From assembly GCA_022072175.1 (NCBI GenBank), contig JAJVIE010000003.1:962001-1026000 (forward strand): a DNA stretch of 64,000 bases, read 5' to 3'. Shown one piece after another: positions 56,280 to 64,000 of the stretch (position 1 is the stretch's first letter; every line of letters starts with the position of its first letter). A program made the position numbers and the translations under genes. This DNA comes from Candidatus Omnitrophota bacterium (GTDB lineage Bacteria; Omnitrophota; Gorgyraeia; 2-02-FULL-51-18). Below the pieces are notes generated by a model, which was not told the DNA's origin, did no database searches, and saw only the letters and a program-made list of their open reading frames with translations.

Positions 56280-64000
<7,721 letters not shown>

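Overview
The window is a 64 kb piece of a GC-rich bacterial chromosome from a Gram-negative (diderm) organism that respires aerobically. The evidence is a LpxL/HtrB-type lipid A acyltransferase, a TonB-dependent receptor with its own TonB, and an aa3-type cytochrome c oxidase. SpoVG, a zinc-type S14, a C-type L36 and the lack of an L30 gene fit a deep-branching phylum such as Elusimicrobiota or Omnitrophota. That placement is a guess, not something the sequence proves. All but one of the genes lie on the minus strand, mostly in tight operons with 1-4 base stop/start overlaps. The layout below is given in transcription order, from high to low coordinates.

64000-36538 is one block that fuses the rif, str, S10, spc and alpha operons: rpoB (its 5' end lies beyond the window), rpoC, rpsL, rpsG, fusA, tuf, rpsJ, rplC-rplD-rplW-rplB-rpsS-rplV-rpsC-rplP-rpmC-rpsQ, rplN-rplX-rplE-rpsZ-rpsH-rplF-rplR-rpsE-rplO, secY-adk-map-infA-rpmJ, rpsM-rpsK-rpsD-rpoA-rplQ. 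It ends at a strong intrinsic terminator (36482-36511). rpmD is missing from its usual place, and several ribosomal proteins carry Lys/Ala-rich tails.

36435-30520 is a metabolic and envelope operon whose promoter overlaps that terminator: class I aminotransferase, NAD-type isocitrate dehydrogenase, lipA, lpxL-like acyltransferase, GT2 glycosyltransferase, apt and an MTAN-like nucleosidase. It meets the only plus-strand gene, a GT2 glycosyltransferase (29829-30536), tail to tail with a 17-bp overlap.

29797-24731 is a vitamin B12 uptake operon. A promoter, a full cobalamin riboswitch and a terminator hairpin precede a BtuB-like receptor, a TonB protein and, unexpectedly, a membrane glycosyltransferase with a TPR tail. 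24723-20935 is a glycolytic operon (gap-pgk-tpiA-secG) that runs from a perfect-consensus sigma70 promoter to an intrinsic terminator. This terminator lies inside the first codons of the next gene, the solute-binding protein of a five-gene peptide- or nickel-type ABC importer (21008-15964).

15895-9483 holds spoVG-yraN-comM, then a beta-propeller/outer-membrane fusion protein with a probably leaderless promoter, a 48-residue orphan, a GT-C membrane glycosyltransferase with a near-leaderless promoter, and a formyltransferase-like protein. 9392-2034 carries ctaC-ctaD-ctaE-ctaF, two small membrane proteins (one with a CxxCFG motif), peptide deformylase, a thiamine-binding MTH1187-family protein, a CoA-binding protein, a sugar-nucleotide epimerase and UDP-glucose dehydrogenase. 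1928-1 holds yggS-proC-yggT-yggU, as next to many division clusters. I found no tRNA, rRNA, CRISPR array, insertion sequence or phage gene.
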